From an uncultured Eubacterium sp. (GTDB lineage Bacteria; Bacillota; Clostridia; Lachnospirales; Lachnospiraceae), in NCBI GenBank assembly GCA_947385875.1, contig CANDMV010000008.1, positions 1 to 52,544 on the forward strand: 52,544 bases of DNA, in the 5' to 3' direction. Under the pieces are notes generated by a model, which saw only the letters and a program-made list of their open reading frames with translations, did not search any database and had not been told where the DNA came from. Both the position numbers and the translations under genes were made by a program. Shown one piece after another: positions 8,272-15,453 of this stretch (within the stretch, counting starts at the first letter, position 1; every line of letters starts with the position of its first letter).

Positions 8272-9296
8272 TACGATATGGCGATACGAAGAGCATTCCA
8301 GAGCTGAAAAGGCTATGGAATATATGCTTTGATGATGAAGATATATATATCAATGATTTTTTTGCAGCGTTATACGAAGATCAGAATGTATTGCTGGCAG
8401 AAGAAAACGGGGTGCTTATGGGAGCATCTTTTTTTCTTCCGGGAAAAATATTTGTAGAGGAAGGAGAGGGATACTGGCAGGAAATCCGCTATGTCTATGC
8501 GCTGGCAGTAGATCCGAAGTTCCGCAGGCGGGGAATTGCAGGAGAGCTTCTGCATCGTGCATATGAGCTCTATCAGACACCGCTGATCGCTGAGCCGGCC
8601 AATGAGGGACTTGTAGGGGGATTTTATGAGCCGCTGGGGTTTGCAAAGGCGTTTTATCTGAAGCGGGTACAGATTGAAATGCCTGATTATGGAGTGCAGG
8701 CAGCAGAAATATCTGCGGCAGAGTCGCGGGCAGCGGGGTGCTTGGAGCAGACGGATGGTGCAGCAGGAACTGATCGCAATAGCAGAATATATCAGCAGCG
8801 GGGCCAAAGCTTGGAGCAGATGGATGATGCATCAGGGTGTGATCGGCATGTAGACAAGGGGCAGCAGTGTGAAAGGCATCAGGAAGAACAGATTCGGGTT
8901 TGTGATGCGGGGGCCGAGGATTATACAAGAATCCGAGATTCGTTTTTTTTAAAGAATGGATATATTCGCTGGCCAGTGCGGCATATAGCATTTGCGATAC
9001 AAGAACATTGTAAGAATGGCGGCGAAGCATTGATCTGCACACAGGGGACGCGTGATGATATTTTGCTGTATTTTGTAGAAGATGAGCGGGTCATTGTGAC
9101 AGAGACGACTCTGGGGGCTGAGAAAGCGGGCGAAGTGCTTCGTGAACGCATCCCATGCGCGGGCCGGATGGTCTATATGTGGAGGCAGTGCCATGGACAG
9201 AATCCTGCGAAAGGATTAGCCGAGCCGAGCCGGCTGATGGGGGTGGTATATGGGAGCATACCTGAGGGCGGTTATTTGAACTTATCTCTTGATTAA
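8268..9296 (+). CDS. GNAT family N-acetyltransferase with a duplicated linker
   Basis: The protein has 342 residues. The N-terminal half is a GNAT acetyltransferase: ELKRLWNICFDDED (residues 12-25) and the acetyl-CoA-binding VDPKFRRRGIAGELL (81-95), typical of clostridial two-domain GNATs of the Eis-like type. Residues about 148-208 form a polar Q/G/D-rich linker made of an imperfect tandem duplication (CLEQTDGAAG versus SLEQMDDASG). The C-terminal part (about 210-340) resembles a second, degenerate GNAT lobe. The substrate is unknown. The start ATG overlaps a duplicated former stop region. Confidence 0.8.
   Translation: MIRYGDTKSIPELKRLWNICFDDEDIYINDFFAALYEDQNVLLAEENGVLMGASFFLPGKIFVEEGEGYWQEIRYVYALAVDPKFRRRGIAGELLHRAYELYQTPLIAEPANEGLVGGFYEPLGFAKAFYLKRVQIEMPDYGVQAAEISAAESRAAGCLEQTDGAAGTDRNSRIYQQRGQSLEQMDDASGCDRHVDKGQQCERHQEEQIRVCDAGAEDYTRIRDSFFLKNGYIRWPVRHIAFAIQEHCKNGGEALICTQGTRDDILLYFVEDERVIVTETTLGAEKAGEVLRERIPCAGRMVYMWRQCHGQNPAKGLAEPSRLMGVVYGSIPEGGYLNLSLD
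8730..8860 (+). repeat. imperfect 65-bp tandem duplication inside the GNAT gene
   Basis: GCAGCGGGG at about 8730 and 8795 each open a unit that continues with CTTGGAGCAGA-GGATG-TGCA and a (C/G)TGATCG segment. The two units are in frame and encode the low-complexity linker between the two lobes of the acetyltransferase. Confidence 0.65.
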
Positions 9297-9314
9297 GTTT
9301 TAGAGCGTACTTGA

Positions 9315-9444
9315 ATAGTAATATGCTAGACTTTTGATTAAGTATTAGAGAGTATTTGAAAGAAGGTATTATGAGGAATATAGTAATATGCTAGACTCCT
9401 GATTAAGTATTAGAGAGTATTTGAAAGAAGGTATTATGAGGAAT
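9315..9444 (+). repeat. 65-bp tandem duplication carrying the tcdA start region
   Basis: The unit contains AATATGCTAGAC, GATTAAGTATTAGAGAG and GAAAGAAGGTATTATGAGGA. It is present at 9315-9379 and again, nearly unchanged, at 9380-9444. A third, shortened copy (GATTAAGTTTTAGAGCGTAC) lies at 9289-9314 and supplies the TAA stop of the GNAT gene. The ribosome site and start ATG of tcdA are therefore present twice; the first copy opens only a few codons before its stop. Confidence 0.85.
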
Positions 9445-10176
9445 ATGCTGGAACAGTTTAAAAGAACAGAGATATTAATCGGAAGGACAGGCATGGAATG
9501 TTTACAGCAGGCGCATGTGGCAGTCTTTGGCATAGGCGGAGTCGGAGGCTATGTGACAGAAGCGCTGGCGCGCAGCGGAATTGGCACGCTTGATTTAATC
9601 GATCATGATAAAGTAAACCTGTCAAATATCAATCGGCAGATCATTGCATTGCATAGTACCGTTGGAAAATATAAAGTGGACGCGGCAAAGGAGCGTATTT
9701 TAGATATTAATCCTAAGGCAGCAGTAAATACATATAAGATGTTTTACATGCCGGATACCAAAACACAGTTTGAGTTATCGAAATATGATTATGTCGTGGA
9801 TGCGATAGATACGGTCACCGGCAAGATTGCCCTGATCTTACAGGCACAGGCTGCCGGGACACCGATCATTAGTTCTATGGGCGCGGGAAACAAGATGGAT
9901 CCGTCTGCGTTTCTGACAGCAGACATTTATGAGACTTCCGGCTGTCCGCTGGCAAAGGTCATGCGCAGGGAATTAAAGAAGAGGGGAATTGAAAAGCTTA
10001 AGGTTGTTTATTCAAAGGAAAAGCCGCTAAAGCCATTGGGTATAGATGATGCGGATTCTGAAAAAAAAGTAATTGGAAGCAATGCTTTTGTGCCGTCTGT
10101 GGCCGGACTGATTATAGCAGGGGAAGTGGTGAAAGACTTAATATCCGGGCATTTGCCTGATAACAGGGATATTTGA
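9436..10176 (+). CDS. tcdA: tRNA threonylcarbamoyladenosine dehydratase (ThiF/E1-like)
   Basis: TcdA (CsdL/YgdL) ATP-dependently cyclises t6A37 of tRNAs to ct6A. The 246 residues contain the adenylating Rossmann motif VFGIGGVGGYVTEALARSG (about 29-47), DHDKVNLSNINRQI (56-69) with the conserved N-R-Q, and the YDYVVDAIDTVTGK segment (near 117-130). The SSMGAGNKMDPSAF stretch is typical of TcdA rather than of MoeB or ThiF. The ATG at 9436 is chosen because GAAAGAAGG lies at the right distance; a TTG 15 bases upstream in the duplicated leader is less likely. Confidence 0.92.
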   Translation: MRNMLEQFKRTEILIGRTGMECLQQAHVAVFGIGGVGGYVTEALARSGIGTLDLIDHDKVNLSNINRQIIALHSTVGKYKVDAAKERILDINPKAAVNTYKMFYMPDTKTQFELSKYDYVVDAIDTVTGKIALILQAQAAGTPIISSMGAGNKMDPSAFLTADIYETSGCPLAKVMRRELKKRGIEKLKVVYSKEKPLKPLGIDDADSEKKVIGSNAFVPSVAGLIIAGEVVKDLISGHLPDNRDI

Positions 10177-10261
10177 ATTTATTAAGAAAAATCTCCCAGT
10201 ATATTCTGTATCATGATGCTTATCCTAATGATAAGAAACTGAAAGACAGGAGGACAGCATT

Positions 10262-10729
10262 ATGAAACAGGAAGAAAAGCTGAAACAGCAGCAGGAATAC
10301 AATGACTATGTCAAGCAGGTAACACCGACTAGAAATCTGGCGCTGGCGATGTCTAAGGCATTTATTGTCGGAGGAGCAATCTGTATTATAGGGCAGATGA
10401 TATTAAATATAGCAAAAAATATGGGGATGGATCAGGAAACAGCGGGCAGCTGGTGCAGCCTGTGTCTGATCTTTTTGAGCATACTGCTGACAGGGCTTAA
10501 TATTTATCCGACCTTTGCGAAATGGGGAGGTGCAGGCGCACTGGTACCGATTACCGGATTTGCGAACAGCGTTGCGGCACCAGCGATTGAGTTTCAAAAG
10601 GAGGGGCAGGTATTCGGTATTGGGGCAAAAATCTTTACGATCGCAGGACCGGTGATACTGTATGGAATATTTACGAGCTGGGTGCTTGGACTGGGATATT
10701 GGATTGGAAAACTAATTGGAATATTTTAG
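10262..10729 (+). CDS. spoVAC: stage V sporulation protein AC
   Basis: SpoVAC is a membrane protein of the SpoVA channel that loads dipicolinic acid into the forespore and releases it at germination; in Bacillus it acts as a mechanosensitive channel. The 155 residues show the family hallmarks: an N-terminal PTRNLALAMSKAFIVGGAICIIG, a helix around residues 65-85, the WGGAGALVPITGFANSV motif (about 88-104) and the C-terminal FTIAGPVILYG helix. AGGAGGACAGC precedes the start. The usual partners spoVAD and spoVAE are not next to it; instead its own 3' end recurs twice downstream. Confidence 0.93.
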   Translation: MKQEEKLKQQQEYNDYVKQVTPTRNLALAMSKAFIVGGAICIIGQMILNIAKNMGMDQETAGSWCSLCLIFLSILLTGLNIYPTFAKWGGAGALVPITGFANSVAAPAIEFQKEGQVFGIGAKIFTIAGPVILYGIFTSWVLGLGYWIGKLIGIF

Positions 10730-10975
10730 AGGTGAAAGGCAAATGCGAAGTATTTATGGAATGCCTTTACCGCCAGATCGGAGATGCACCAGATTGTGAG
10801 AGGGCTGGAGCAGAATTTCTGCTGATGTGAGTTACTGGGTTTGAGCATGGCGAGGACGAGAGAAATACTCTCTATGATGGATGATGTTGAAGCGATTGGG
10901 AGAAATAAGACAAGGATATACCGCTTGCGAAAGGAATTTTTTAATATTAATGGATCCTGACCTGACACAAGCAGA
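10730..10975. other. spacer after spoVAC, no gene recognised
   Basis: This stretch contains stop-interrupted frames on both strands. A 37-codon open stretch from an ATG at about 10846 (beginning MARTREILSMMDDVEAIG) reads like coding sequence with a charged helix but has no recognised family. It may be the relic of a small gene that once followed spoVAC. Nothing here looks like spoVAD. Confidence 0.3.
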
Positions 10976-11102
10976 AGGGGGAGGTATTCGGTATTGGGGC
11001 AAAATCTTTACGATCGCAGGACCGGCGATACTGTATGGAAGATTTACGAGCTGGGCGTTAGGGCTGATTTACTGTGCGCTTAAAATGTTTGGGGTTTTTT
11101 AA
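10976..11102 (+). pseudogene. second copy of the spoVAC 3' end
   Basis: From GGTATTCGGTATTGGGGC onward this sequence repeats the last ~125 bp of spoVAC, translating to KIFTIAGPAILYGRFTSW and ending in FGVF with a TAA stop. One A is missing from the run after GGGGC, which shifts the frame relative to spoVAC. The final codons (ALGLIYCALKMFGVF) differ from those of spoVAC, so the copy is diverged rather than recent. It has no own start. Confidence 0.85.
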
Positions 11103-11270
11103 AAGCTGGAAAATGAAATTCTGTTTGATAGATTGCAAAAAGAGGCTTATAATAAAATTCAGGCGATAACATCGCGAATCAAAGCGGAGGGAATCAGCCG
11201 GGCAGCCATAAAGAAAGGAGAATTCCAAAATAGACGTGTAAGGAGAGGACGAATATGGCGAGAACAGTAG
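11103..11270 (+). other. open frame without start between spoVAC tail and ATPase gene
   Basis: Immediately after the TAA of the spoVAC-tail copy, the same frame stays open for 55 codons and reads KLENEILFDRLQKEAYNKIQ, continuing with a basic segment (RIKAEGISRAA). It runs into the start of the DUF1703 gene. Residue composition is protein-like and helical, but there is no start codon and no recognised family. It is probably the 3' part of a gene whose 5' end was replaced by the duplicated spoVAC tail. Confidence 0.25.
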
Positions 11271-12949
11271 GAATCGGACATCAGGATTTTGAAAAACTGC
11301 GGATGAAAAATAATTTTTATGTGGACAAGTCAGGTTTTATCCAAGAGTGGTGGGAATCGGATGATGATGTTACTCTGATCACCCGTCCCAGGCGTTTTGG
11401 CAAGACGCTGAATATGAGCATGACAGAATGTTTTTTTTCTGTGAAGTACGCCAGCCGGGACGATTTGTTTAAGGGGCTTAAGATCTGGGAAAATGAGAAG
11501 TTTCGGAAGCTCCAGGGAAGCTGGCCGGTGATCAGCCTGTCTTTTTCTAATGTAAAGGCAATGAATTATTCCGCCATGCGGGGACAGATCTGCCAGATTT
11601 TGACTATGCTGTATTCGGAAAATCGTTTTCTGTTGGACGCGGGTATTTTGGATGAAAGAGAGACTGAGTTTTTTAAAGAAGTTTCTTTAGGAATGGACGA
11701 TGTTCATGCCTTCATGGCTCTGCACCAGATGTCTTTGTATTTATCCCGTTATTATGGGAAGAAAGTAATTATCCTGTTGGACGAGTATGACACTCCCATG
11801 CAGGAGGCTTATGTGAACGGCTGTTGGGAGGAACTTACCGCCTTTATTCGAAACGTATTCAGTTCTGCATTTAAGACCAATCCCTATTTGGAGCGAGCGC
11901 TTATGACAGGGATTACGAGAGTCAGCAAGGAATCAATTTTTTCAGATTTGAATAACCTTGAAGTAGTGACGACAACTGCAGAAAAATATGAGAGCAGTTT
12001 TGGTTTTACGGAGGAAGAGGTTTTTGCAGCTTTGGATGAATATGGGTTGTCCGATAAAAAGCGAGAAGTAAAAAAATGGTATGACGGGTTTACATTTGGA
12101 AGGCGGTCGGATATTTACAACCCATGGTCTGTCATTAATTATTTGGATAAAGCGGAGCTGCAGTGTTATTGGGCCAATACCAGTTCTAACAATTTGATAG
12201 GGAAGCTGCTTAAAGAAGGAAATCGATATATAAAACAAAATTTTGAAAAGCTTCTTTCTGGGGAACATTTGAATGTGTCTATTGATGAGCAGTATGTATA
12301 CAGCCAGATGTGCGAAAATGAAACTGCGATCTGGAGTCTTTTGCTTGCTAGTGGATATCTGAGAGTGTTCGGTTATCGGGAGTTTACAGATGAAGAATGG
12401 GGGTGGCTGACTCCCCGGTATGAGTTGGGAATTACAAATCTGGAAGTAGAGATCATGTTCCATCGGATGGTGGCCGAGTGGTTCCAGAAGGATTTATATG
12501 ATTATGATGAATTTATCCAGGCTTTGTGGGATGGTAATATAAAAAATATGAATCTCTATATGAATCGGATTACTATGGAGACATTCAGTTACTTTGATAC
12601 AGGAACTGATCCTTCCAGAGAAGAACCAGAGCGTTTTTATCATGGCTTTGTATTAGGGCTTCTGGTGACTCTTCGGAAAAAATATGTGCTTACTTCCAAC
12701 AGGGAGAGTGGTTTTGGACGCTATGACGTTATGCTGGAGCCAAGGAACTTGAAAGACGACGCCATCGTTTTGGAGTTCAAAGTACAGGAGATGGATGAGG
12801 AAAAAGAGCTTTCAGATACGGTAAAGGCAGCACTGAAACAGATAGAGGAAAAGAATTATGAAACCGCACTCATTGCAAAGGGAATTCCGAAAGAGAAGAT
12901 TCGGAAATATGGATTTGCTTTTCGGGGAAAGGAAGTTCTGATCGGATAA
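11255..12949 (+). CDS. AAA-ATPase-like / PD-(D/E)XK nuclease-like protein (DUF1703 family)
   Basis: The protein has 564 residues. The N-terminal AAA_10-like domain includes FYVDKSGFIQEWWES (22-36), the P-loop-like ITRPRRFGKTLNMSM (42-56) and a Walker B-like IILLDEYDTPM near 171-181. A lid/helical region follows. The C-terminal DUF1703 domain has the nuclease-fold pattern GFGRYDVML (about 486-494) then VLEFKVQ (507-513), i.e. the D-ExK motif. These proteins are multi-copy in gut Firmicutes and Bacteroidetes and their function is unknown. The start has AAGGAGAGGACGAAT upstream. The gene sits between two copies of the spoVAC 3' end, and pieces of related genes occur at 13286 and 43280. Confidence 0.9.
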   Translation: MARTVGIGHQDFEKLRMKNNFYVDKSGFIQEWWESDDDVTLITRPRRFGKTLNMSMTECFFSVKYASRDDLFKGLKIWENEKFRKLQGSWPVISLSFSNVKAMNYSAMRGQICQILTMLYSENRFLLDAGILDERETEFFKEVSLGMDDVHAFMALHQMSLYLSRYYGKKVIILLDEYDTPMQEAYVNGCWEELTAFIRNVFSSAFKTNPYLERALMTGITRVSKESIFSDLNNLEVVTTTAEKYESSFGFTEEEVFAALDEYGLSDKKREVKKWYDGFTFGRRSDIYNPWSVINYLDKAELQCYWANTSSNNLIGKLLKEGNRYIKQNFEKLLSGEHLNVSIDEQYVYSQMCENETAIWSLLLASGYLRVFGYREFTDEEWGWLTPRYELGITNLEVEIMFHRMVAEWFQKDLYDYDEFIQALWDGNIKNMNLYMNRITMETFSYFDTGTDPSREEPERFYHGFVLGLLVTLRKKYVLTSNRESGFGRYDVMLEPRNLKDDAIVLEFKVQEMDEEKELSDTVKAALKQIEEKNYETALIAKGIPKEKIRKYGFAFRGKEVLIG

Positions 12950-12959
12950 GATATTTTAA

Positions 12960-13088
12960 GGGCAGGTATTCGGTATTGGGGCAAAAATCTTTACGATCAC
13001 AGGACCGGTGATACTGTATGGAATATTTACGAACTGGGCGTCAGGGCTGATTTACTGGATTGGGAAGATATTGAAATTTTTTGATTAG
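12960..13088 (+). pseudogene. third copy of the spoVAC 3' end
   Basis: Starting just 11 bases after the ATPase gene, GGGCAGGTATTCGGTATTGG repeats the spoVAC tail in an intact frame (43 codons; includes FGIGAKIFTITGPVILYG, ending KILKFFD). It begins at almost the same point as the copy at 10976 and has no start codon. Together the copies bracket the DUF1703 gene. Confidence 0.85.
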
Positions 13089-13119
13089 GGCAGAAAAAGC
13101 GTATAGGTTAAATGCTGTG

Positions 13120-13170
13120 AGCAGGCTGACGGACTTAAGGAGTTCCAAGGAGGTTTGTCAGCCTGCTTTT
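13120..13170 (+). terminator. probable terminator
   Basis: AGCAGGCTGAC (13120-13130) pairs perfectly with GTCAGCCTGCT (13157-13167), followed by TTTT. The 26-base loop contains a further GGACTT/GGAGTTCC pairing. The short T-run makes it moderate in strength; it would end transcription through the ATPase gene and spoVAC tail. Confidence 0.55.
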
Positions 13171-13228
13171 ATGCATGGCAGAGAACATGAAGGGCCTGTT
13201 TTCATTGCTGTGCTTTTCGTTCAATTAT

Positions 13229-13293
13229 GGCGAGAAGTTACTTTTCACACCTCAGCCAGAAAGCGGCTGTGGTGTAAAAAGTAACGGCGAGAA
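13229..13293. mobile_element. 49-bp hairpin element with 8-bp direct repeats
   Basis: GTTACTTTTCACACC (13237-13251) and GGTGTAAAAAGTAAC (13271-13285) are inverted copies with one mismatch, and the inner TCAGCC/GGCTGT extends the stem. The hairpin is bounded on both sides by GGCGAGAA (13229-13236 and 13286-13293). This octamer occurs once at the matching place in the intact DUF1703 gene (ATGGCGAGAACAGTAGG at 11255), so the hairpin appears to have inserted into a DUF1703 start region and duplicated 8 bp. Confidence 0.6.
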
Positions 13294-13322
13294 CAGTAGG
13301 AATCGGGCATCAGGATTTTGAA
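13286..13322 (+). pseudogene. 5' remnant of a second DUF1703 gene
   Basis: GGCGAGAACAGTAGGAATCG and the following CATCAGGATTTTGAAA match codons 2-14 of the gene at 11255 almost exactly (ARTVGIGHQDFE). After about 13322 the similarity stops. The start codon is displaced upstream of the inserted hairpin, at 13228. Confidence 0.7.
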
Positions 13323-13523
13323 ACTTGCGTATTGTAGAAAAACATGCTATGCTGTTTAAGGCAAAGAGCGGTGAAGGAGTCATGCTGAATCTGTCCGAAT
13401 GACGACGTAATCAGACGCGGGTATATATGATGCGCTTATGTCCATGTCGATATTAAAAGAAATTCTGTAAATTTGGTGTGAATTCTTGTAAGAATGGAAT
13501 AGAAAAAAGGAGGAGGATGTTTG
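13323..13523. other. spacer before the PocR-domain gene
   Basis: No gene is seen. The sequence includes CGAATGACGACGTAATC near 13397 and an AAAAAAGGAGGAGG ribosome site at 13503-13516 for the next gene. No convincing promoter pair was identified. Confidence 0.3.
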
Positions 13524-14309
13524 ATGAAAATACAGGATATGGTGGATATGCAGGAGTTTAAGCATATCTTATCCAGCTGGGCAGAGGCGACAGGGCTTGC
13601 GACTGTAGCTGTGGGAGAGGACGGAAAGTATATTTCTGACTGTTACAACTTTACAGATTTCTGTATTAAATATACAAGAGGCAGCCGTGAGGGGTGCGCG
13701 CGCTGTGAAAAATGTGATCAGACAGGGCAGGGGGTCTATAGGTGTCATGCGGGATTGATCGATTTTGCTATTGATCTGGTAGTAAATGGGAAAAAGGTCG
13801 GTTCAGTCATAGGAGGTCAGGTGCTGCCGGAAAATCCGGATGAGGAAAAGTTCCGTGAGGTGGCTCGTGAGATCGGCGTGAATGAGGATAAATACATAGC
13901 AGCATTGAAAAAAGTAAATGTGCGTTCTGAGAAGTCAATCCGTGCATCGGCAGACCTTCTTGGCATGGTCATGAATCATTTTGTAAATGCTGAATATGCG
14001 AAGAATGAAATGGAGCGTGTAAATGCAAATCTTATAGATGGGGTAAAGAAGGCAAATGAATTAGTCGAGAAGATAAAAAAAGAGACAGGCACGCTGAAAT
14101 CAATTCAGAACCGCCAGAGGACTCTGGCACTTAATGCAAGTATTGAAGCTGCCAGAGCAGGAGAGGTCGGTGCAGGCTTTGCGGTGGTGGCAAATGAAGT
14201 GGGTAAATTGTCAGAGCGAAGCTCAGTAGTAAATAAAAACATTGAACAGGCAGTAGGAGAGATCTATGAGGTCGTGACGGCAATGAATGGTCAGCAGGAA
14301 AACAAGTAG
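13524..14309 (+). CDS. PocR ligand-binding domain fused to a short chemotaxis-type signalling segment
   Basis: The protein has 261 residues, with no signal peptide or membrane segment, so it is cytosolic. Residues 1 to about 165 form a PocR sensory domain (a PAS-like fold) with a cysteine cluster [15 protein letters not shown] (52-66) and YRCHAGL (68-74), which may bind a ligand or metal. After a coiled-coil linker, residues about 195-250 match the tip of the methyl-accepting chemotaxis protein hairpin: [20 protein letters not shown] followed by [13 protein letters not shown]. Only this tip and short arms are present, far less than a full receptor. An AAGGAGGAGG site supports the ATG at 13524 over the adjacent TTG. 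Confidence 0.85.
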   Translation: MKIQDMVDMQEFKHILSSWAEATGLATVAVGEDGKYISDCYNFTDFCIKYTRGSREGCARCEKCDQTGQGVYRCHAGLIDFAIDLVVNGKKVGSVIGGQVLPENPDEEKFREVAREIGVNEDKYIAALKKVNVRSEKSIRASADLLGMVMNHFVNAEYAKNEMERVNANLIDGVKKANELVEKIKKETGTLKSIQNRQRTLALNASIEAARAGEVGAGFAVVANEVGKLSERSSVVNKNIEQAVGEIYEVVTAMNGQQENK

Positions 14310-14368
14310 AGATCTAGAGCTGCTTACCAGAGGTCTATAGAGAGATAGAACTGACAGGGTTGATATTT

Positions 14369-14461
14369 TATACCCGCGAACGAAGAAGTTTTCCAAATTC
14401 CTTAGCGTTCGCGGGCATATACGGGCAATAGCTTTGGCAAATCATATCGTTCGCGAGTATA
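14369..14461 (-). repeat. 93-bp dispersed palindromic repeat, complete copy, inverted
   Basis: On the minus strand this reads TATACTCGCGAACGATATG, then GATTTGCCAAAGC, CCCGTATATGCCCGCGAACG, and ends CGTTCGCGGGTATA. It is very close to the 4097 copy but in the opposite direction, and equal in length. It lies 59 bp after the PocR-protein gene, before its terminator, so its orientation relative to transcription differs from the other copies. Confidence 0.88.
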
Positions 14462-14497
14462 ATAAGAGAATTGTAAAATGAAGAAAAGGTACTTAGC

Positions 14498-14531
14498 GCC
14501 GGACAGCATGAAAAACTGTCCGGCACTTTTT
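14498..14531 (+). terminator. intrinsic terminator after the PocR-protein gene
   Basis: GCCGGACAG (14498-14506) pairs perfectly with CTGTCCGGC (14516-14524) over a 9-base loop, followed by ACTTTTT. The stem is GC-rich and compact, as in a typical Rho-independent terminator. Confidence 0.85.
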
Positions 14532-14642
14532 ATAGGATAACTCAATATATATTTATCGCAAAACAATAAAAAAGTATTGAAATACGATTTGTACTGTGAT
14601 ATGATTAACGAAATGAAAGAAATAGGAAAGGGGTATAAAAGT

Positions 14643-14966
14643 ATGAAACAATCAGAAATATCAGGATGGTTAAAAGGCATTACGATAGCAATCGGTATTG
14701 TGGGAGTCGTTTTTTTCTTTCTGCTCGTACCGATACTGGCGGGGGAGATGAAAAGGGAATATCCGCAGGCCGCATTTTTATATCTGCCGGGCATGGCATA
14801 CAGCTATGTGATTGCGGCAGGATGTTATGCCATTTTATATCAGTTTTGGACAGTGTGCCGGGAAATTGGCAGGGATAATTCTTTTTCAAAAGAAAATGCG
14901 GCTGCATTGTCGCATCTGGTATGGAAAGCATATGAATTAAAGCAGGAAAATGAACTGACGATTTAA
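14643..14966 (+). CDS. short DUF2975 membrane protein
   Basis: The protein has 107 residues. Two hydrophobic segments (about residues 13-32 and 48-70) are followed by EIGRDNSFSKENAAALSHL, the cytosolic motif typical of DUF2975 proteins, which normally continue with two more membrane helices to about 150-180 residues. Here the protein stops soon after the motif (KAYELKQENELTI), so it looks truncated relative to the family. GGAAAGGGG precedes the ATG at 14643. It pairs with the Cro-type regulator 23 bp downstream, the usual partner of DUF2975 genes. Confidence 0.75.
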   Translation: MKQSEISGWLKGITIAIGIVGVVFFFLLVPILAGEMKREYPQAAFLYLPGMAYSYVIAAGCYAILYQFWTVCREIGRDNSFSKENAAALSHLVWKAYELKQENELTI

Positions 14967-14989
14967 TAGATGTTTTTAAAGGAGGAGAA

Positions 14990-15214
14990 ATGTCAATTAT
15001 TATTAATATTGATGTGATGCTGGCAAAACGAAAAATGAGTGTGACGCAGCTGGCTGGAGAGGTGGGGATTACGATGGCAAATATCTCTATTTTAAAGAAT
15101 GGAAAGGCAAAGGCGATAAAGCTTGATACACTCAATAAAATCTGCCGTGCGTTGGACTGCCAGCCGGGAGACCTTTTAGAGTACCGGGCGGATGGAACTA
15201 TTACAGAAAATTAG
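14990..15214 (+). CDS. YozG-like Cro/C1 helix-turn-helix regulator
   Basis: The protein has 74 residues and is almost entirely an HTH_26/XRE domain. VMLAKRKMSVTQLAGEVGIT is followed by the recognition helix MANISILKNGKAKAIKL, and the family ending LNKICRALDCQPGDLLEY is seen. AAGGAGGAGAA lies just upstream. Proteins of this type accompany DUF2975 membrane proteins and are thought to control the pair. Confidence 0.92.
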   Translation: MSIIINIDVMLAKRKMSVTQLAGEVGITMANISILKNGKAKAIKLDTLNKICRALDCQPGDLLEYRADGTITEN

Positions 15215-15226
15215 GAGATGGAGAAT

Positions 15227-15313
15227 ATGTCATTTTTATTATTTGCTGCAGGTATTGTACTCATTATTATATATATTCTGGCGTTGTTGGTATGCGAAAA
15301 AGATATAGAGTGA
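15227..15313 (+). CDS. 28-residue single-helix membrane peptide
   Basis: ATG at 15227 follows TAGGAGATGGAGAAT, with a good AGGAG at 15213-15217 that overlaps the end of the regulator gene. The product is one hydrophobic helix (MSFLLFAAGIVLIIIYILAL) followed by the polar tail VCEKDIE. An ATG 9 bases upstream in frame is possible. The size, composition and coupled ribosome site favour a real small membrane protein of the DUF2975/regulator operon, but no family is recognised. Confidence 0.5.
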   Translation: MSFLLFAAGIVLIIIYILALLVCEKDIE

Positions 15314-15411
15314 TATTGATAGCGGGATGTATGAGTATTGGATTTGGCATTTTATTTTTCGTGTTTCTTTTTGCGGCAGGATGTCTGGGGATGGGGCCGA
15401 TGGCAGCTTAG
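15292..15411 (+). CDS. 39-residue small membrane protein
   Basis: This overlaps the end of the 28-residue gene in another frame. It begins with a basic stretch MRKRYRVILIAG, followed by a hydrophobic segment (residues about 7-32) and a short GMGPMAA tail, the layout of a single-pass membrane peptide. No clear ribosome site is seen at the ATG, so it would depend on coupling to the preceding gene. Function unknown. Confidence 0.4.
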   Translation: MRKRYRVILIAGCMSIGFGILFFVFLFAAGCLGMGPMAA

Positions 15412-15453
15412 CAGGATCGTGTAAACAAATAGTGTGGCAGGAGGTATGATCAC

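Noticed and set aside
10178..10261. Forespore SigG promoter for spoVAC
   Set aside because: GTATA and a CATAAT-like hexamer could not be placed at the required spacing; the match is too weak to annotate.
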